From: Mameliella sp. CS4
GTDB lineage: Bacteria > Pseudomonadota > Alphaproteobacteria > Rhodobacterales > Rhodobacteraceae
NCBI RefSeq assembly: GCF_019392335.1
Contig: NZ_JAHXRQ010000029.1
Location: forward strand, 1 to 47,111
DNA: 47,111 nucleotides
Reading direction: 5' to 3'
Positions 1 through 7,708 of this stretch are shown here, piece after piece. The translations under genes and the position numbers were made by a program. Numbering within the stretch: position 1 is the first letter of the stretch; each line of letters begins with the position of its first letter. The notes under the pieces are model-generated. The model was given only the letters and a program-made list of their open reading frames with translations, did no database searches and had not been told where the DNA came from.

Positions 1-6
1 GGGCGT

Positions 7-43
7 AAAAACAAAAGCCTGCCGACCTATCGGTCGGCAGGCT
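7..43 (-). terminator. Rho-independent terminator of the Hint-domain gene
   Basis: A perfect 12-bp inverted repeat (16-27 with 32-43, loop TATC) is followed on the minus strand by a T-rich tract at 15-7. It lies downstream of the minus-strand gene that ends at 118. The 74 bases between the hairpin and the gene hold nothing else I recognise. Confidence 0.8.
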
Positions 44-117
44 GCAGGAGTTATGTCCTATGGAACGGAATGGCGCCCGAACCGGCGGGGCCTTTTTTGT
101 TTCCTTTGGACCGCGGC

Positions 118-999
118 CTAAGCGGTCAGGCGGTCGGTTTCCGTCGCGCCGTCCAGCCGCTCGCGGAGCTCGGCGGGCACCAGGCGCCGCGATGAGACTC
201 GGGGCCGGTTCATTTCGGGAATGATCCGCTCGGCCCCGTAGAGGTCGAGATACTCCTGGAAATTGTCGAACTGGCTGCGCCCGACCGCATCGACAAATGT
301 CTCGGCCGGGGTTCCGTTGGCCAGGATCACGTCATGCGCGGCGGTCTCGATATGGTAATAGGTCACGCGTTCGGGGAGCTGTGACATGGGAACGAAAGAG
401 ATGCTGTCGCCGTTCACCAGGGCAGCCGCGTTGACGACAAGCCCGTCCACGATCAGCCCGTGATCTGCCGTAACGGTCAGATCGCGGTGGGGCAGGCCAT
501 CGCCCAGTGCACCGGCACGCACGCGCACGGCCTGCAGGGCGTTGCCCGCCACCGCGGTCAGCCGTGTTACGACGCCAATCCAGACGACCTCTGTCGCGCC
601 GCCCTCATCCGTGGTGACGAAATCGCCGGTCTGCAACTGCTCGACCGCAACCTCTCCCTCCGGTGTCGCGATCCTCGTACTCGGCGCGAAACAGGCGCCC
701 GTGAAGGTGGTACCATTGGTCACCAGGGTCGATGGCGGCGCAACCGGCAGCTCATCCATGAAGATCACTGCGAATGTCGGATCCGATGTGTAGATGAAGG
801 TGGGCCATTCCTGCCCGTTCACCGTCATGGTGCCCGCGTAGGTATAGTCGGCCGAGAATGAGGTGACGTGGTCTCCGGTCTCGAAGGAGGTATCCGGGTC
901 GCCGTCGCTCAGGACCGAGGTGAACGGCCCCTGAATGGGTGACGGCATCAGATTGCCGTTCTGGTAGGCGACGGAATAGGTGGCTGTGAATGTTCCCAT
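118..999 (-). CDS. Hint (hedgehog/intein) domain-containing protein
   Basis: The protein has 293 residues. The first ~100 are an uncharacterised acidic, beta-rich region. A Hint domain follows from about residue 102: it opens with Cys in ACFAPSTRIATPEG, has the GDFVTTDEGG turn, and carries a conserved His in TVTADHGLIVDG. The tail TFVDAVGRSQFDNF resembles the end of the Hint domain in many Rhodobacteraceae proteins. Hint domains catalyse self-cleavage or cyclisation through the N-terminal Cys. There is no second extein or splice-type C-terminal Asn junction, so this is not an ordinary intein. There is no signal peptide; related proteins are often type I secretion substrates, but that is inference. 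The function of the N-terminal part is unknown. A promoter lies upstream at 1068-1096 and a terminator downstream. Confidence 0.85.
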   Translation of the reverse strand: MGTFTATYSVAYQNGNLMPSPIQGPFTSVLSDGDPDTSFETGDHVTSFSADYTYAGTMTVNGQEWPTFIYTSDPTFAVIFMDELPVAPPSTLVTNGTTFTGACFAPSTRIATPEGEVAVEQLQTGDFVTTDEGGATEVVWIGVVTRLTAVAGNALQAVRVRAGALGDGLPHRDLTVTADHGLIVDGLVVNAAALVNGDSISFVPMSQLPERVTYYHIETAAHDVILANGTPAETFVDAVGRSQFDNFQEYLDLYGAERIIPEMNRPRVSSRRLVPAELRERLDGATETDRLTA

Positions 1000-1067
1000 T
1001 TACTCGCTTTCTGGTCTTGATGGAAAAAGCGCCCTGACTGAGCGCTGGAAAACATGCGGTCGATCTA

Positions 1068-1096
1068 ATTATATTTTCACGGAACCGTCCAAGAAA
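1068..1096 (-). promoter_or_regulatory. Sigma70-like promoter for the Hint-domain gene
   Basis: On the minus strand a perfect -10 TATAAT (1073-1068) is separated by 17 bp from a weak -35 TTTCTT (1096-1091), in an unusually AT-rich patch between tusA and the Hint gene. The predicted leader is about 60 nt. The -35 match is poor, so an activator may be needed. Confidence 0.45.
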
Positions 1097-1111
1097 TTAT
1101 GAACGCCCGGG

Positions 1112-1333
1112 TCAAACCTTGCGGATACGCCAGGTGATGGCCCCGGCCTGTTCCTCGTGGCCCTCCAGGACATGCCCGGCCTCGGCGCAGAAATGCGGCA
1201 CGTCCACCACGGCCGCCGGATCGTCCGTCATCAGCATCAGAACCTCGCCCGTGGCGATGCCCTGCAGGCGTTTGCGGGCCTTCAGGACGGGCAGGGGACA
1301 CAACAGGCCGAGGGCGTCGAGTTCATGGGTCAT
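1112..1333 (-). CDS. tusA: TusA-family sulfurtransferase
   Basis: This 73-residue protein has the usual length of the SirA/TusA/YedF family. The signature DALGLLCPLPVLKARKRL contains the catalytic Cys at about residue 12 in a CPxP motif, which carries sulfur as a persulfide. TusA-type proteins relay sulfur in the cytoplasm for tRNA thiolation, molybdenum cofactor synthesis or sulfur oxidation. The gene is divergent from ccdA, a thiol-redox membrane protein, so the pair may serve sulfur or thiol homeostasis; that link is inference. The exact branch (TusA or YedF-like) cannot be decided from the sequence alone. Confidence 0.9.
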   Translation of the reverse strand: MTHELDALGLLCPLPVLKARKRLQGIATGEVLMLMTDDPAAVVDVPHFCAEAGHVLEGHEEQAGAITWRIRKV

Positions 1334-1444
1334 GCGTCTGATCTAGCCGCTTGTCCGGGCAAAGAAAAGCGCCCGCGCGCCATGCCGGAGATGTGACAGA
1401 GAGGTCAGGTGACGCCGCCGCGCCAATGGCCTATGTCAGGGCTC

Positions 1445-2200
1445 ATGTTCGGAATCGAGATCATCGACGCATCGCTCTTGCCCGCCATGTTCGTGGCGCT
1501 TCTGGCCGGGGTCATTTCCTTTCTCAGCCCCTGCGTGCTGCCCGTGGTGCCGCCCTACCTTGCCTACATGAGCGGGGTGTCCCTGACGGACCTGGGCGAC
1601 CGCGCCGGCGCGACACGCAACAAGGCGCTGATACCGGCGCTGTTCTTCGTGCTGGGCCTGTCCACGGTCTTTCTGCTGATGGGCTTTGCCGCCTCGGCGG
1701 TGGGCGCGACCTTTTTGCAGTACCAGGAGTGGTTCAACACCGCCGCCGGGATCATCGTCATGATCTTTGGCGCGCATTTCGTCGGTGTCTACCGGATCGG
1801 GTTCCTCGACCGCGAGGCGCGGCTGGATGCGGGCGATAGGGGCGGGTCGGCCTTCGGCGCCTACATCCTCGGGCTTGCCTTCGCCTTTGGCTGGACGCCC
1901 TGCATCGGCCCGCAACTGGGCGCGATCCTGAGCCTGGCGGCCTCCGAGGCCTCGGTCACGCGCGGCACGCTTTTGCTGGCGGTCTACGCGGCGGGCCTGG
2001 GCATACCCTTTCTGCTGGTCGCTGCCTTCCTGCCCAGGCTGGGCGGCCTCATGGGCTGGATGAAACGGCATATGGAACAGATCGAGCGGGCGATGGGCCT
2101 CCTTCTGTGGACCATTGGCCTGCTGATGCTGACCGGCGGTTTCTCGGCGCTGTCCTTCTGGTTGCTGGAGACTTTCCCGGCGCTGGCGGCCCTGGGCTGA
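1445..2200 (+). CDS. ccdA: Cytochrome c biogenesis protein CcdA (DsbD-type transmembrane)
   Basis: CcdA passes reducing equivalents from cytoplasmic thioredoxin across the inner membrane to periplasmic thiol reductants for cytochrome c maturation. About six hydrophobic segments are visible. The two redox Cys lie in FLSPCVLPVVPPYLAYMSG and FGWTPCIGPQLGA, the standard pair of the family. I placed the start at ATG 1445 (MFGIEIIDASLLPAM), where family members usually begin. A GTG at 1409 has a purine-rich AGAGAGG 4 nt upstream and would add 12 residues. The gene is divergent from tusA and followed 65 bp later by the hydrolase gene, possibly in one transcript. Confidence 0.92.
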   Translation: MFGIEIIDASLLPAMFVALLAGVISFLSPCVLPVVPPYLAYMSGVSLTDLGDRAGATRNKALIPALFFVLGLSTVFLLMGFAASAVGATFLQYQEWFNTAAGIIVMIFGAHFVGVYRIGFLDREARLDAGDRGGSAFGAYILGLAFAFGWTPCIGPQLGAILSLAASEASVTRGTLLLAVYAAGLGIPFLLVAAFLPRLGGLMGWMKRHMEQIERAMGLLLWTIGLLMLTGGFSALSFWLLETFPALAALG

Positions 2201-2265
2201 GGCGCGACTGCCTTACTCTTGCCGAAAACCCCCGTTACCATTGCCGCAACAATGAGGTGCGGACG

Positions 2266-3507
2266 ATGGGCATTGACCAGGCCGAAACATCGCAGGACGT
2301 CAGCAGGCGCCGGGTTTTCTACATTCCCGGCTATGACCCGATTCATCCGCGCCGCTACCGAGAGCTTTACCGCAAGGAAGGTGCCGCGCAGGCCGGGATT
2401 TCCGGCTACGAGATCGGGCTGAAGCCCAAGCGCACCGGCGGGCTGTATGGCTGGCACGTGGAAAGCGAGACGGCGGGGCAGGCGGTTTCGGCGGATGTCG
2501 AGGTTCTGGTCTGGTCCGACATCGTGCGCGACAGCATGTCGACCTCGATCCTCGCCACCTACGCACAGCTTGTCCGCACCGCCTGGGAATATATCGCCAC
2601 CGGGGCGCTGTTCCGCCTGATGCGGCTGCGCAAGGGGCCGGTGATCGCCGCGCTTTACCCGATCGGGATGTTGCTTTTGCAATTGGTGCTGGCGCTGCTG
2701 GCGGGTTGGATCGTGTTTGCGTTGATCGCGCTTCTGGCGCCCTGGCTGGGCGCGCTGGCGACGATCCTTGGTCTTGTCGCCTGGGCCGGGATCGCCTGGG
2801 GCCTCATGCGGTGGTTCAAGAAGAAGGACGGCAAGTTCTTTGCCTACTACCTGATGCACGACTACGCTTATTCGGCGCAATTCAGGGGCGCCAACCCGCC
2901 CGAGCTGGAGGCGCGCATGGGTGACTTCGGCGAAATCATCGCTGCCGCGCTGTGCGATGACGTGGACGAGGTTCTGGTGGTTGGCCATTCCTCTGGTGCG
3001 CATCTGGCGGTGTCGATCCTGGCCGACCTGATCCGTGACGGGCGCGTGCCCGCGAACGGGCCGAAACTGGCGTTCCTCAGCCTTGGGCAGGTGGTGCCGA
3101 TGGTGTCCTTTCTACGTGCCGCGCATCGGCTGCGGGCGGATCTGCGATACCTCAGTGCCCGGGATGAGCTGACCTGGGTGGATGTGACCGCGCCCGGGGA
3201 CGGCTGTGCCTTTGCGCTGTGCGATCCTGTCAGCGTCTCGGGCGTGGCGCCGCCAAACAAGCGCTGGCCGCTGGTCTTTTCGGCGCAGTTCACGAAATCC
3301 CTCAGCCCAGCCCGCTGGAAGGAGCTGCGGTGGAAGTTCTTCCGCCTGCATTTCCAGTACCTCTGCGCCTTTGACCGGCCGCTGGACTACGATTATTTTC
3401 AGATCACTGCCGGGCCGCTCAGTCTGGGCGCGCGCTATGCGAACCGCCCGCCTTCGGCCAGCCGGATCGACGTGGCGGTGTCAAAATTCACGAGCATTGC
3501 CGCATGA
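2266..3507 (+). CDS. Alpha/beta-hydrolase-like protein with central membrane hairpin
   Basis: The protein has 413 residues from ATG 2266, which has GAGGTG 6 nt upstream; the longer open frame upstream overlaps ccdA and is not needed. It opens with RRRVFYIPGYDPIHPRRYRELY, like the first strand of hydrolase folds. A two-segment membrane stretch (about residues 130-185) follows, and then VLVVGHSSGAHLAVSIL, a GxSxG nucleophile elbow typical of lipases and esterases. The substrate is unknown. Its stop overlaps the start of the P450 gene by 4 bp, so the two are translationally coupled and probably work together, for example on a lipid or hydrophobic ester. I do not recognise a named family; the hydrolase call rests on the elbow and the overall pattern. 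Confidence 0.75.
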   Translation: MGIDQAETSQDVSRRRVFYIPGYDPIHPRRYRELYRKEGAAQAGISGYEIGLKPKRTGGLYGWHVESETAGQAVSADVEVLVWSDIVRDSMSTSILATYAQLVRTAWEYIATGALFRLMRLRKGPVIAALYPIGMLLLQLVLALLAGWIVFALIALLAPWLGALATILGLVAWAGIAWGLMRWFKKKDGKFFAYYLMHDYAYSAQFRGANPPELEARMGDFGEIIAAALCDDVDEVLVVGHSSGAHLAVSILADLIRDGRVPANGPKLAFLSLGQVVPMVSFLRAAHRLRADLRYLSARDELTWVDVTAPGDGCAFALCDPVSVSGVAPPNKRWPLVFSAQFTKSLSPARWKELRWKFFRLHFQYLCAFDRPLDYDYFQITAGPLSLGARYANRPPSASRIDVAVSKFTSIAA

Positions 3508-4853
3508 CCCCACCGAAACCGGCGGCGCGGCCTGACCGGGTCTCGCTCTGGCGCTACGTCAAACTGTTCCGGCAAGACATCCTCTCGGCCCAGCCCGCGC
3601 GGCTGTACAGGGCCAAGATGGCCGAGTTTCGCACGCCGTTCTTTCGCTCCTACCTGCTGAACCAGCCGGATCTGGTGAAGACGGTGCTCAAGGACCGGCC
3701 AATGGATTTCCCGAAATCCGACCGTATCGGCGAGGGGTTGCGGCCATTGCTGGGCGCTTCGGTCTTTTTGACCAATGGCGAGACGTGGCAGCGGCAAAGG
3801 CGCATCATCGACCCGGCCTTTGAGGGCGGGCGCCTGCGTGAGACCTATCCGGCGATGTGGGAGGCGGCCCAGGCGGCGCTGGCACGGCTGACCGCACGGG
3901 CAGGGCAGGAGGTGGAGATCGAGGAGATCACCAGCCATGCGGCGGCGGATGTGATCTTTCGCACCCTGTTTTCCATCCCCATCGAGGACGACATCGCGCA
4001 AGAGGTCTTTCACGAGTTCCGCGCCTATCAGCGGACCCAGCCGATCCTGAACCTGGCCGCCTTCATCCCGGTGCCGCGCTGGATGCCCCGGTTTTTCCGC
4101 CGTGATACCAAGGCGGCGGCCCGGCGCATTCGCGGTCTCATCACGAAATTGACTAAGGACCGGCAGGCGGCCATCGCCGCTGGAGAGGCGCCCGACGACC
4201 TGACCACCAAGATCATGACGACGCGCGACCCCGAGACAGGGCAGACCTTCAGCGCAGAGGAGATGGTCGACCAGGTTGCGATCTTCTTCCTCGCTGGCCA
4301 TGAAACCAGCGCCTCGGCCCTGGGCTGGGCGCTGTACCTCATGGCGACGCATCCGGGCTGGCAGGACAAGGTGGCCGAAGAGGCGCAGACGCTGAAGACA
4401 TGCGATTTCGCGGATATTTCAAAGCTGCGGATTTGCCGCGACGTGTTCCGCGAGGCGCTGCGCCTTTATCCGCCGGTGCCGATGATGGTGCGCGAAACCA
4501 CCTGCCCGGAACGCTTCCGCAACCGTGACATTCCCGAGGGCTCGCAAATGGTGCTCAGCCCCTGGCACCTGCACCGCCATGAGGGCCTGTGGGAGAACCC
4601 GGATGGCTTCGATCCCGCCCGCTGGCAGACCGAGAACGGCAAGACCTGCGGGCGCGAGGCCTACATGCCCTTTTCCGCCGGACCGCGCGTCTGTACCGGC
4701 GCGGGATTCGCGATGGTCGAGGGGGTGCTGCTGCTCTCGCTGATCCTGCGCGACCTGCAGGTGGATCCTGTCCAGGGGCGCGAACCGGTGCCCGAGGCGC
4801 ATCTGACGGTGCGCTCCCGGGACGGGATCTGGTTGCGCGTGACCAGGCGGTGA
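3504..4853 (+). CDS. Cytochrome P450
   Basis: This is a soluble bacterial-type P450 of 449 residues. Diagnostic motifs appear in order: the I-helix oxygen-activation motif AGHETSASALGW, the K-helix ExxR in FREALRLYPPVP, and the heme-binding loop FSAGPRVCTG with the axial Cys near residue 397. It lacks an N-terminal membrane anchor. P450s insert one oxygen atom into a substrate using electrons from a ferredoxin or reductase; no redox partner is encoded nearby. The ATGA overlap with the upstream hydrolase gene indicates a two-gene unit. The downstream 130 bp carries the control region of the aldolase gene. The substrate cannot be deduced. Confidence 0.95.
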   Translation: MTPPKPAARPDRVSLWRYVKLFRQDILSAQPARLYRAKMAEFRTPFFRSYLLNQPDLVKTVLKDRPMDFPKSDRIGEGLRPLLGASVFLTNGETWQRQRRIIDPAFEGGRLRETYPAMWEAAQAALARLTARAGQEVEIEEITSHAAADVIFRTLFSIPIEDDIAQEVFHEFRAYQRTQPILNLAAFIPVPRWMPRFFRRDTKAAARRIRGLITKLTKDRQAAIAAGEAPDDLTTKIMTTRDPETGQTFSAEEMVDQVAIFFLAGHETSASALGWALYLMATHPGWQDKVAEEAQTLKTCDFADISKLRICRDVFREALRLYPPVPMMVRETTCPERFRNRDIPEGSQMVLSPWHLHRHEGLWENPDGFDPARWQTENGKTCGREAYMPFSAGPRVCTGAGFAMVEGVLLLSLILRDLQVDPVQGREPVPEAHLTVRSRDGIWLRVTRR

Positions 4854-4889
4854 GACGAATTTACGGCGAAAGATCGTCTCCGCGTCGCA

Positions 4890-4901
4890 GTTAGCGATAA
4901 C
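4890..4901. promoter_or_regulatory. Palindromic operator candidate GTTAGCGATAAC upstream of aldolase
   Basis: The 12-mer GTTAGCGATAAC has the form GTTA-NCGN-TAAC, a palindrome with a CG centre as seen in LacI/GalR-type operators. It sits 82 bp before the aldolase start and just upstream of a possible -10 (TATACC, 4917-4922). A near-identical GTTAGTGATAAC occurs at 46940-46951 before the gene at the right edge. Control of central carbon genes by a LacI-family factor (CceR-like in Rhodobacter) is inference from recalled motif shape. Confidence 0.4.
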
Positions 4902-4983
4902 CCTTGTCGCGGCCACTATACCCATCGCAGCGCCTGCGCTATCGAAGCCGCAAACGCCTTTCTTCTCATCACACGAGGATTTC

Positions 4984-5886
4984 ATGGGACAGGACGCCGC
5001 CACCTTTGCCAAACAGGTCGAACAGATGCGCACCGGAGCGGGCTTTATCGCCGCGCTGGACCAGTCCGGGGGCTCGACGCCCAAGGCGCTGCGCCTCTAC
5101 GGTGTGACCGAGGACATGTATGACGGCGAAGACGCCATGTTCGGCGAAATCCACGAGATGCGCAGCCGAATCATCACCGCCCCGGATTTCACCAATGCCA
5201 AGGTCATCGGTGCCATCCTCTTCGAGCGCACCATGCGCGGCGAGGTCGAGGGCAAACCGACGCCGCAGGCGCTCTGGGACGTGCGCGGTATCGTGCCCTT
5301 CCTCAAGATCGACAAGGGGCTGGAGGACAAGGCGAACGGCGTCCAGCTGATGAAGCCGATCCCCGGCGTCGAGGAGACTCTGAAAGAGGCGGCTGAATTC
5401 GGCATCTTCGGGACCAAGGAACGCTCCGTCATCCACGAGGCGAACCCCGAAGGCATCAAGGCCATCGTCGCGCAGCAGTTCGAGCTGGGCATGACCGTCC
5501 TGGCGGCGGGCCTGGTGCCGATCCTGGAGCCTGAGGTGGACATCAACTCGCCCACCAAGGCCGAGGCAGAGGCGATGCTCAAGGCCGAGATCAAGGCGCA
5601 TCTTGACCAGCTGGCCGAGGGTCAGGACGTCATGCTGAAGCTGACGATCCCGACCGAGGACGGTCTCTATGACGACCTGGCCGACCATCCCCGCGTGATC
5701 CGCGTGGTGGCCCTGTCCGGCGGCTATTCCACCGACGAAGCCTGCGAGCGCCTGGCGCGTCAACCCAAGATGATCGCCTCGTTCAGCCGTGCCCTGGCCG
5801 AGGGCCTGACCAAGCAGCTGTCGGATGATGATTTCAACGCGGCCCTGGCGGCAAATATCGACAAGATCTATCAAGCTTCCGCCTGA
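4984..5886 (+). CDS. fda: Fructose-bisphosphate aldolase class I
   Basis: The 300-residue protein matches the short bacterial class I aldolase type (as in Staphylococcus). GFIAALDQSGGSTPKAL lies near the N terminus, GAILFERTM and VPFLKIDKGL follow, then GLVPILEPEVDIN, and a Schiff-base-type lysine in VMLKLTIPTE (K219). The C-terminal VALSGGYS and IASFSRALAEGL are also typical. It cleaves fructose 1,6-bisphosphate to glyceraldehyde 3-phosphate and dihydroxyacetone phosphate, or runs in reverse for gluconeogenesis, in the cytoplasm. ATG 4984 follows CACGAGGATTTC, with GAGG as ribosome site. It stands alone, with a candidate operator upstream and a strong terminator downstream. Confidence 0.95.
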   Translation: MGQDAATFAKQVEQMRTGAGFIAALDQSGGSTPKALRLYGVTEDMYDGEDAMFGEIHEMRSRIITAPDFTNAKVIGAILFERTMRGEVEGKPTPQALWDVRGIVPFLKIDKGLEDKANGVQLMKPIPGVEETLKEAAEFGIFGTKERSVIHEANPEGIKAIVAQQFELGMTVLAAGLVPILEPEVDINSPTKAEAEAMLKAEIKAHLDQLAEGQDVMLKLTIPTEDGLYDDLADHPRVIRVVALSGGYSTDEACERLARQPKMIASFSRALAEGLTKQLSDDDFNAALAANIDKIYQASA

Positions 5887-5918
5887 ACCACGGCAAGACC
5901 TGACCTGTACAATCAGCC

Positions 5919-5948
5919 CCGCGTCCTGACCGGACGCGGTTTTTTTTT
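5919..5948 (+). terminator. Rho-independent terminator after aldolase
   Basis: A perfect 8-bp stem (5919-5926 with 5932-5939, loop TGACC) is followed by nine T residues. This is a textbook intrinsic terminator 33 bp after the aldolase stop codon. Confidence 0.92.
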
Positions 5949-6148
5949 GTCCGGAGGCGATTTTTCCGCAAAGCTTTGGCGGGATTTCAGAGGCTTGGCG
6001 CGGGGCGGGGGTTTTCCACACCTGCGTGGGCCAAGGATCGTCGCCTATCTTGCGTCTCATATTCGACGTTCGGACCAAGGCAGGACGCAACCGCCCCCGG
6101 ACGGACCAAGGACCCAGGACCAAGCATTTTTACCAAAGGAACAGACCC

Positions 6149-6661
6149 GTGAAAAACTTTGCCAAGATCGCCTTCGCCGCCCTCGCGCTGACTGCCACCT
6201 CCGCTGCCGCCGGGCAGGGGGACAAGATCACCGCGATGGGCTACGGCCATTCCCAGCAGCAGGCCAAGATCGTGACCATTCAGACCTGGACCGTCGCGGC
6301 GCATGAAAGCTACGGCTATGCCGACTGGAACACCGCCTATGTCGGCCAGATGGAATGCGTGCAGAACTACGCAAAGACCACCAACGAGATCACCACATTC
6401 TCGCGCGAGGTGATCAAGATCGGCGGCGACCAGAGCGCGCCCTGGACCTGCATCGTCAGCGGCTACCAGGACGTCCAGACCGGCTACAACGGCGGCTATG
6501 ACGGCTACAAGCCGGCCAAGGACTACGGTCACAAGGCACCGGTCTATGGCAGCCACAAGAAAGTGCCGACGCTGGGCTATGGCGGTGGCTATGCCGGTCA
6601 CGGTGGTGGCTACACCGGCGGATATTCGGGTGGCTACGGCGGCTCGGCCTACAAGTACTGA
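6149..6661 (+). CDS. Secreted Gly/Tyr-rich repeat protein, function unknown
   Basis: The start is GTG 6149, with AAAGGA 8 nt upstream and a clear signal peptide immediately after (VKNFAKIAFAALALTATSAAA). The mature protein of about 150 residues has a middle domain with two Cys (QMECVQNY and PWTCIVSG) that may form a disulfide. Its C-terminal tail is rich in GGY/GYGG repeats (about residues 110-170), ending SAYKY. Such tails occur in surface, adhesive or cell-envelope proteins and are low-complexity. I do not recognise the family. The upstream gap is purine-rich without a clear promoter; a shared terminator follows. Confidence 0.75.
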   Translation: MKNFAKIAFAALALTATSAAAGQGDKITAMGYGHSQQQAKIVTIQTWTVAAHESYGYADWNTAYVGQMECVQNYAKTTNEITTFSREVIKIGGDQSAPWTCIVSGYQDVQTGYNGGYDGYKPAKDYGHKAPVYGSHKKVPTLGYGGGYAGHGGGYTGGYSGGYGGSAYKY

Positions 6662-6720
6662 TTTCGGGCTGGTCCGAGCGCGGCCATCCCCACGTCCCTC
6701 CTGGCTGCGCCAGCTCCGAA

Positions 6721-6755
6721 GACCCCGGTGTTCCCTCCCGCACCGGGGTCATTTT
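6721..6755. terminator. Hairpin terminator between convergent genes
   Basis: A perfect 10-bp inverted repeat (6721-6730 with 6741-6750) with a 10-nt loop is followed on the plus strand by ATTTTAT. It lies between the end of the Gly/Tyr-rich gene and the end of the convergent regulator gene, and may serve both. Confidence 0.7.
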
Positions 6756-6764
6756 ATGTCTGCA

Positions 6765-7427
6765 TCATCCGGATGTGACGCGCCGCCAGTCGGCCAGGGT
6801 CTTTCCCGGTTCGTCCACGAACAGCCCTGGCAAGGGCGTGAGATCGTCGATCCGGTCGACCCGCAGGCTGAGAAATCGCCCCTCGGTCTCATCCCAGCCG
6901 ACGCAGGTCCAGACCCGTCCGAAGTAATCCAGGTGCAGGGGGCGGATATCGTGGCTCTTGCCGCCAGTGTCCACGCGCAGGCGCTGGCGCGCGCGGATCG
7001 CCGAGCGGATCACCGGCATATGGATAAAGCCGCGCGCGGCTTCGGCAAAGGATTCCGTGGCAAAGCCGAAAGGCGCGGGCGCGGGGCCCGCATCCTCTGG
7101 CAGGACCGCCTCGATCTTGGCCGCCAGAGAGCGCGCCGCGCCGGCCTGTTCCGGCAGGTCGGAGGCCCCCAAAGCGGCCAGCGCGAGGTGCAGGGCCTCC
7201 AGCTCGTCCTCGGTCAGGTTCAGCGGCGGCAGGGTGATCGCCGCCTGCACCGTGTAGCCGTAGCCGCGCGCGCCCTCGACCGGCACGCCCGAGGCGGCCA
7301 GCACCTCCATGTCGCGGTAGATCGTGCGCACCGAAACCCCAAGGTCCTGTGCCATCGCCTCGGCGGTGTGCAGCTTGCCGTCGCGCAGGCGCTGCGTCAG
7401 CGCGTAAAGCCGGTCCTTGCGGTTCAT
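6765..7427 (-). CDS. YafY-type transcriptional regulator (HTH + WYL)
   Basis: This 220-residue protein has an N-terminal DeoR-type helix-turn-helix (MNRKDRLYALTQRLRDGKLH, then LGVSVRTIYRDMEVLAASG) and a C-terminal WYL-like region (IRPLHLDYFGRVWTCVGWDE, FLSLRVDRIDDL). WYL regulators bind small ligands or nucleic acid and usually repress nearby operons. ATG 7427 has AGGAAGGG about 9 nt upstream. The gene is divergent from the tat operon across a 281-bp region that holds a repeat and a cluster of TGACAA motifs. Whether it controls tat or an unlinked target is unknown. Confidence 0.88.
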   Translation of the reverse strand: MNRKDRLYALTQRLRDGKLHTAEAMAQDLGVSVRTIYRDMEVLAASGVPVEGARGYGYTVQAAITLPPLNLTEDELEALHLALAALGASDLPEQAGAARSLAAKIEAVLPEDAGPAPAPFGFATESFAEAARGFIHMPVIRSAIRARQRLRVDTGGKSHDIRPLHLDYFGRVWTCVGWDETEGRFLSLRVDRIDDLTPLPGLFVDEPGKTLADWRRVTSG

Positions 7428-7464
7428 GCCGTGCCACCCTTCCTATGTCTGTCCAGCCGGTGGA

Positions 7465-7518
7465 GCCGGGGACAAGGCCCTTCGAAGGGCCTTGCTCAAC
7501 GCGTTTGGAAACGCGTTG
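7465..7518. repeat. Double-hairpin intergenic repeat, copy A
   Basis: A conserved flank GCCGGGGACAAG leads into two adjacent 22-nt inverted repeats, 7473-7494 (perfect palindrome) and 7497-7518 (10-bp arms, 2-nt centre). A second copy at 22302-22355 keeps the flank and both hairpins but has different, compensating stem sequences. It sits upstream of tatA, divergent from the WYL regulator. Confidence 0.75.
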
Positions 7519-7532
7519 CGCCAGCCGATTCC

Positions 7533-7589
7533 GGACAAATTTCAGGACACATACTGACAAAATCCTGACAACTGACAAGCTCATGACAA
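7533..7589. promoter_or_regulatory. Phased TGACAA/GGACAA cluster upstream of tatA
   Basis: Six related hexamers, (T/G)GACA(A/C), start at 7533, 7545, 7555, 7566, 7573 and 7584 on one strand. Spacings are 12, 10, 11, 7 and 11 bp, mostly one helical turn. A -10-like TATAAAT lies at 7641-7647, 60 bp before the tatA start. This could be a multi-site regulator-binding region; no factor is known to me. Confidence 0.35.
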
Positions 7590-7708
7590 AACGAGTGCGC
7601 AAGCGCGTCGGATTGGCTCTTTTTCGACCGGGGGAGAACCTATAAATGACCCAGTGGGATTGATGCGCGGGCGCGGGAAAGCGATCCGCCGACCTTAGGA
7701 GAGACATC

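Noticed and set aside
118..999. Hint domain considered as an intein within a split host gene
   Set aside because: No C-terminal extein and no interrupted host family; the layout fits standalone Hint-domain proteins.
1984..3003. 339-codon minus-strand frame opposite ccdA and the hydrolase gene
   Set aside because: Low-complexity Arg/Gln/His composition and full overlap with motif-bearing plus-strand genes.
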